Shown here: positions 61,955 to 64,000 of the stretch, one piece after another | Layout of the letters: every line of letters starts with the position of its first letter | Position numbering within the stretch: the first letter of the stretch is position 1 | Assembly: GCA_025356395.1 (NCBI GenBank) | Contig: JANXTA010000114.1 | Location: forward strand, 1 to 64,000 | Direction: 5' to 3' | Length of the DNA stretch: 64,000 nucleotides | Source of the DNA: Betaproteobacteria bacterium | GTDB taxonomy: Bacteria; Pseudomonadota; Gammaproteobacteria; Burkholderiales; Burkholderiaceae_D | Program-made: the position numbers and the translations under genes | The notes under the pieces: generated by a model | The model's input: the letters and a program-made list of their open reading frames with translations, nothing else | Database searches by the model: none | Told to the model about the DNA's origin: nothing

Positions 61955-62743
61955 TCAGCGATGCAGTCCCTGGTAGCCGTAAGGTCCGTCGCTGCCATTA
62001 CGATCGCGACTGAAGCGCACTTCATGGTCGGTCGCGAAGTCGCCCGAGACGGGCAGCTCGGGCTTCGGCAAGGCCTTGATCGCTGCCTCGTAACTGGTCG
62101 CCAACGCCCTTTCGAACAAATGCTTGCCCGGGCCCAGGTGATTGGTCGCGGCACCCTGGTTGTCGACGCTGCTGACCAGGCTCGTGGTCATCGACCGCGG
62201 ATCGAACCGCATCACGACGCGTCCCCGAACACCTTGCATGGCGGCTTGTGGTGGATAGACCATGGTGTCCTCCGCGAGATCGTGGACCGCCTCGACATAA
62301 GCCTTCTCGATGGCGTTCGCGGTCGAGAAGGACTCCAGGCCAGCCGCATCGGCCGCAGGCCTCTGGCCCCGGGTAACCGCAGACCAGTAAGCTGCCTTCG
62401 CATAGCTCTGCGGGACTCCGGCACCACGGGCATGGAGCAGCGCGAGGGACCGCGCCGACCCGGTATCGCCGAGCTTCGCGGCCTGCTCGTAGATGGCTGC
62501 CGCTCGCGCCAGGTCGACCTTCAGGCAGATCCCGCTTTCGAACATCTGCCCGACGAGATACATCGATTGCACTTCGCCAGCAGCCATGCCGACGTTCAAC
62601 GCGTCGATCGCGGCCTCGCAATCCTTCTGGTCGAGCGCGATGATCGCGTGGTCGGCTTGCGCGTAGGCGACGCCAGGCAAAACCAGCAGGAGCGCCGGCC
62701 CGACCATTCGCCGGACGACCCTGCCGAGGTTCCATCCGTCCAT
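61955..62743 (-). CDS. Sel1-like repeat protein with TonB-C-like domain (paralog)
   Basis: DLARAAAIYEQAAKLGDTGSARSLALLHARGAGV; YPPQAAMQGVRGRVVMRFDP. Confidence 0.8.
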   Translation of the reverse strand: MDGWNLGRVVRRMVGPALLLVLPGVAYAQADHAIIALDQKDCEAAIDALNVGMAAGEVQSMYLVGQMFESGICLKVDLARAAAIYEQAAKLGDTGSARSLALLHARGAGVPQSYAKAAYWSAVTRGQRPAADAAGLESFSTANAIEKAYVEAVHDLAEDTMVYPPQAAMQGVRGRVVMRFDPRSMTTSLVSSVDNQGAATNHLGPGKHLFERALATSYEAAIKALPKPELPVSGDFATDHEVRFSRDRNGSDGPYGYQGLHR

Positions 62744-62795
62744 CGTGTCTCCCGACGAATAGTCCGACGCTCGGACGCGGTCTGTCCTTGACGGA

Positions 62796-63980
62796 TCAGA
62801 CGACCTCGAACAATCCAGCAGCGCCCATCCCACCGCCGATGCACATCGTGACCACGACGAACTTTTCGCCGCGGCGCTTCCCCTCGATCAGCGCGTGGCC
62901 GACCAGGCGCGCACCCGTCACGCCGTAGGGATGACCGACCGCGATCGCGCCGCCGTCGACGTTGAGGCGATCGTTGGGAATGCCCAGCTTGTCGCGGCAG
63001 TAGATCACCTGCACGGCGAACGCTGTGTTGAGCTCCCAGAGGCCGATGTCGGCAACCGTCATGCCGGCCTTCTTCAGCAGCTTGGGGATCGCGAAGACCG
63101 GGCCGATGCCCATCTCGTCGGGCTCGCAACCCGCGACCGCGAAGCCGCGGAAGATGCCGATCGGCGTCAGGCCCTTCTGCTCAGCGGTCTTGCCGTTCAT
63201 GATCACCACGGCCGACGCGCCGTCCGAAAACTGGCTGGCGTTGCCGGCCGCGATCAGCCCGCCGGGCATGGCCGGCTTGATCTTGGCGACCCCTTCGTAG
63301 GTCGTGTCCGAACGGATGCCTTCGTCCTCGCTGATCGTCACTTCCTTGATGCCGAGCATGCCGCTCGTCTTGTCGGCGACGCCCATCATCGTCGTCATCG
63401 GGACGATCTCTTCCTTGAAGCGGCCAAGCTCGCGGGAGGCCGATGCGCGACGCTGGCTCTCGACGCCGTATTCGTCCTGCGCCTCGCGCGAGATGTGGTA
63501 GCGCTTGGCGACCGTCTCGGCCGTCTGCAGCATGTTCCAGTAGATCTCAGGCTTGGCCTTCAACAGGTTGGGATCGCGCAGCATGTGCATGTTCATCTCG
63601 GCCTGCACGCACGAGATGGACTCGACGCCGCCGGCGACGTAGATGTCGCCTTCGCCTGCAATGACGCGCTGCGCAGCCGTCGCGATGGTCTGCAGACCCG
63701 ACGAGCAGAAGCGGTTGATGGTCATGCCCGAGGTCGTGACCGGACAGCCGGCCGACAGCGCGATCTGGCGCGCGATGTTGGAGCCGGTGGCGCCTTCGGG
63801 ATTGGCGCAGCCCATCACGACGTCGTCAACTTCGGCCGGATCGATCTTCGCGCGCTCCATCGCGTGTCTGACGGCGTGGCCGCCCATCGACGCGCCGTGC
63901 GTCATGTTGAAGGCGCCCTTCCAGGACTTGGCGAGGGCGGTGCGTGCGGTGGAAACGATGACTGCATCGATAGAAGACAT
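62796..63980 (-). CDS. Acetyl-CoA C-acyltransferase (thiolase)
   Basis: [61 protein letters not shown]. Confidence 0.94.
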   Translation of the reverse strand: MSSIDAVIVSTARTALAKSWKGAFNMTHGASMGGHAVRHAMERAKIDPAEVDDVVMGCANPEGATGSNIARQIALSAGCPVTTSGMTINRFCSSGLQTIATAAQRVIAGEGDIYVAGGVESISCVQAEMNMHMLRDPNLLKAKPEIYWNMLQTAETVAKRYHISREAQDEYGVESQRRASASRELGRFKEEIVPMTTMMGVADKTSGMLGIKEVTISEDEGIRSDTTYEGVAKIKPAMPGGLIAAGNASQFSDGASAVVIMNGKTAEQKGLTPIGIFRGFAVAGCEPDEMGIGPVFAIPKLLKKAGMTVADIGLWELNTAFAVQVIYCRDKLGIPNDRLNVDGGAIAVGHPYGVTGARLVGHALIEGKRRGEKFVVVTMCIGGGMGAAGLFEVV

Positions 63981-64000
63981 TGAAAAGTCCTTCAAGTGAC

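Overview
High-GC proteobacterial chromosome segment, probably betaproteobacterial (tmk-holB-pilZ-tatD and mltG-ygfZ-DUF4936-NRDE neighbourhoods). Main blocks: (1) 1-146: end of an IS481-family element, with its 5' transposase on the minus strand and an NCTAGN target site at the junction. (2) 161-11357: a translationally coupled phosphonate-biosynthesis operon (PEP mutase/nucleotidyltransferase fusion, phosphonopyruvate decarboxylase, AEP transaminase, separate nucleotidyltransferase, CDP-alcohol phosphotransferase, 2OG-Fe(II) oxygenase), embedded among hopanoid/Mla-type lipid-trafficking genes (HpnN-like RND, HpnL-like flippase, MlaA, MlaC/HpnM). This is the best candidate for an interesting system: a phosphonolipid synthesis and export locus. 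(3) 12-18.6 kb: orphan NarL-type regulator and RND tripartite efflux operon. (4) 22-27.7 kb: copper-resistance island with an atypical MerR. (5) 27.7-30.2 kb: RcnR/CsoR-type regulator followed by decayed metal-efflux genes. (6) 30-37.7 kb: core genes. (7) 40.7-44.6 kb: cyanate uptake/cyanase operon with a candidate sigma-54 promoter. (8) 45-54 kb: assorted catabolic enzymes and eutBC. (9) 55-64 kb: quinoprotein dehydrogenase with a lanthanide-type DxD motif, acyl-CoA metabolism, and a tandem family of Sel1 + TonB-C-like proteins. At least six loci carry apparent frameshifts or nonsense codons, which need raw-read checking. No tRNA, rRNA or CRISPR array was recognised. All calls come from reading motifs and remembered family resemblance; no searches were run.
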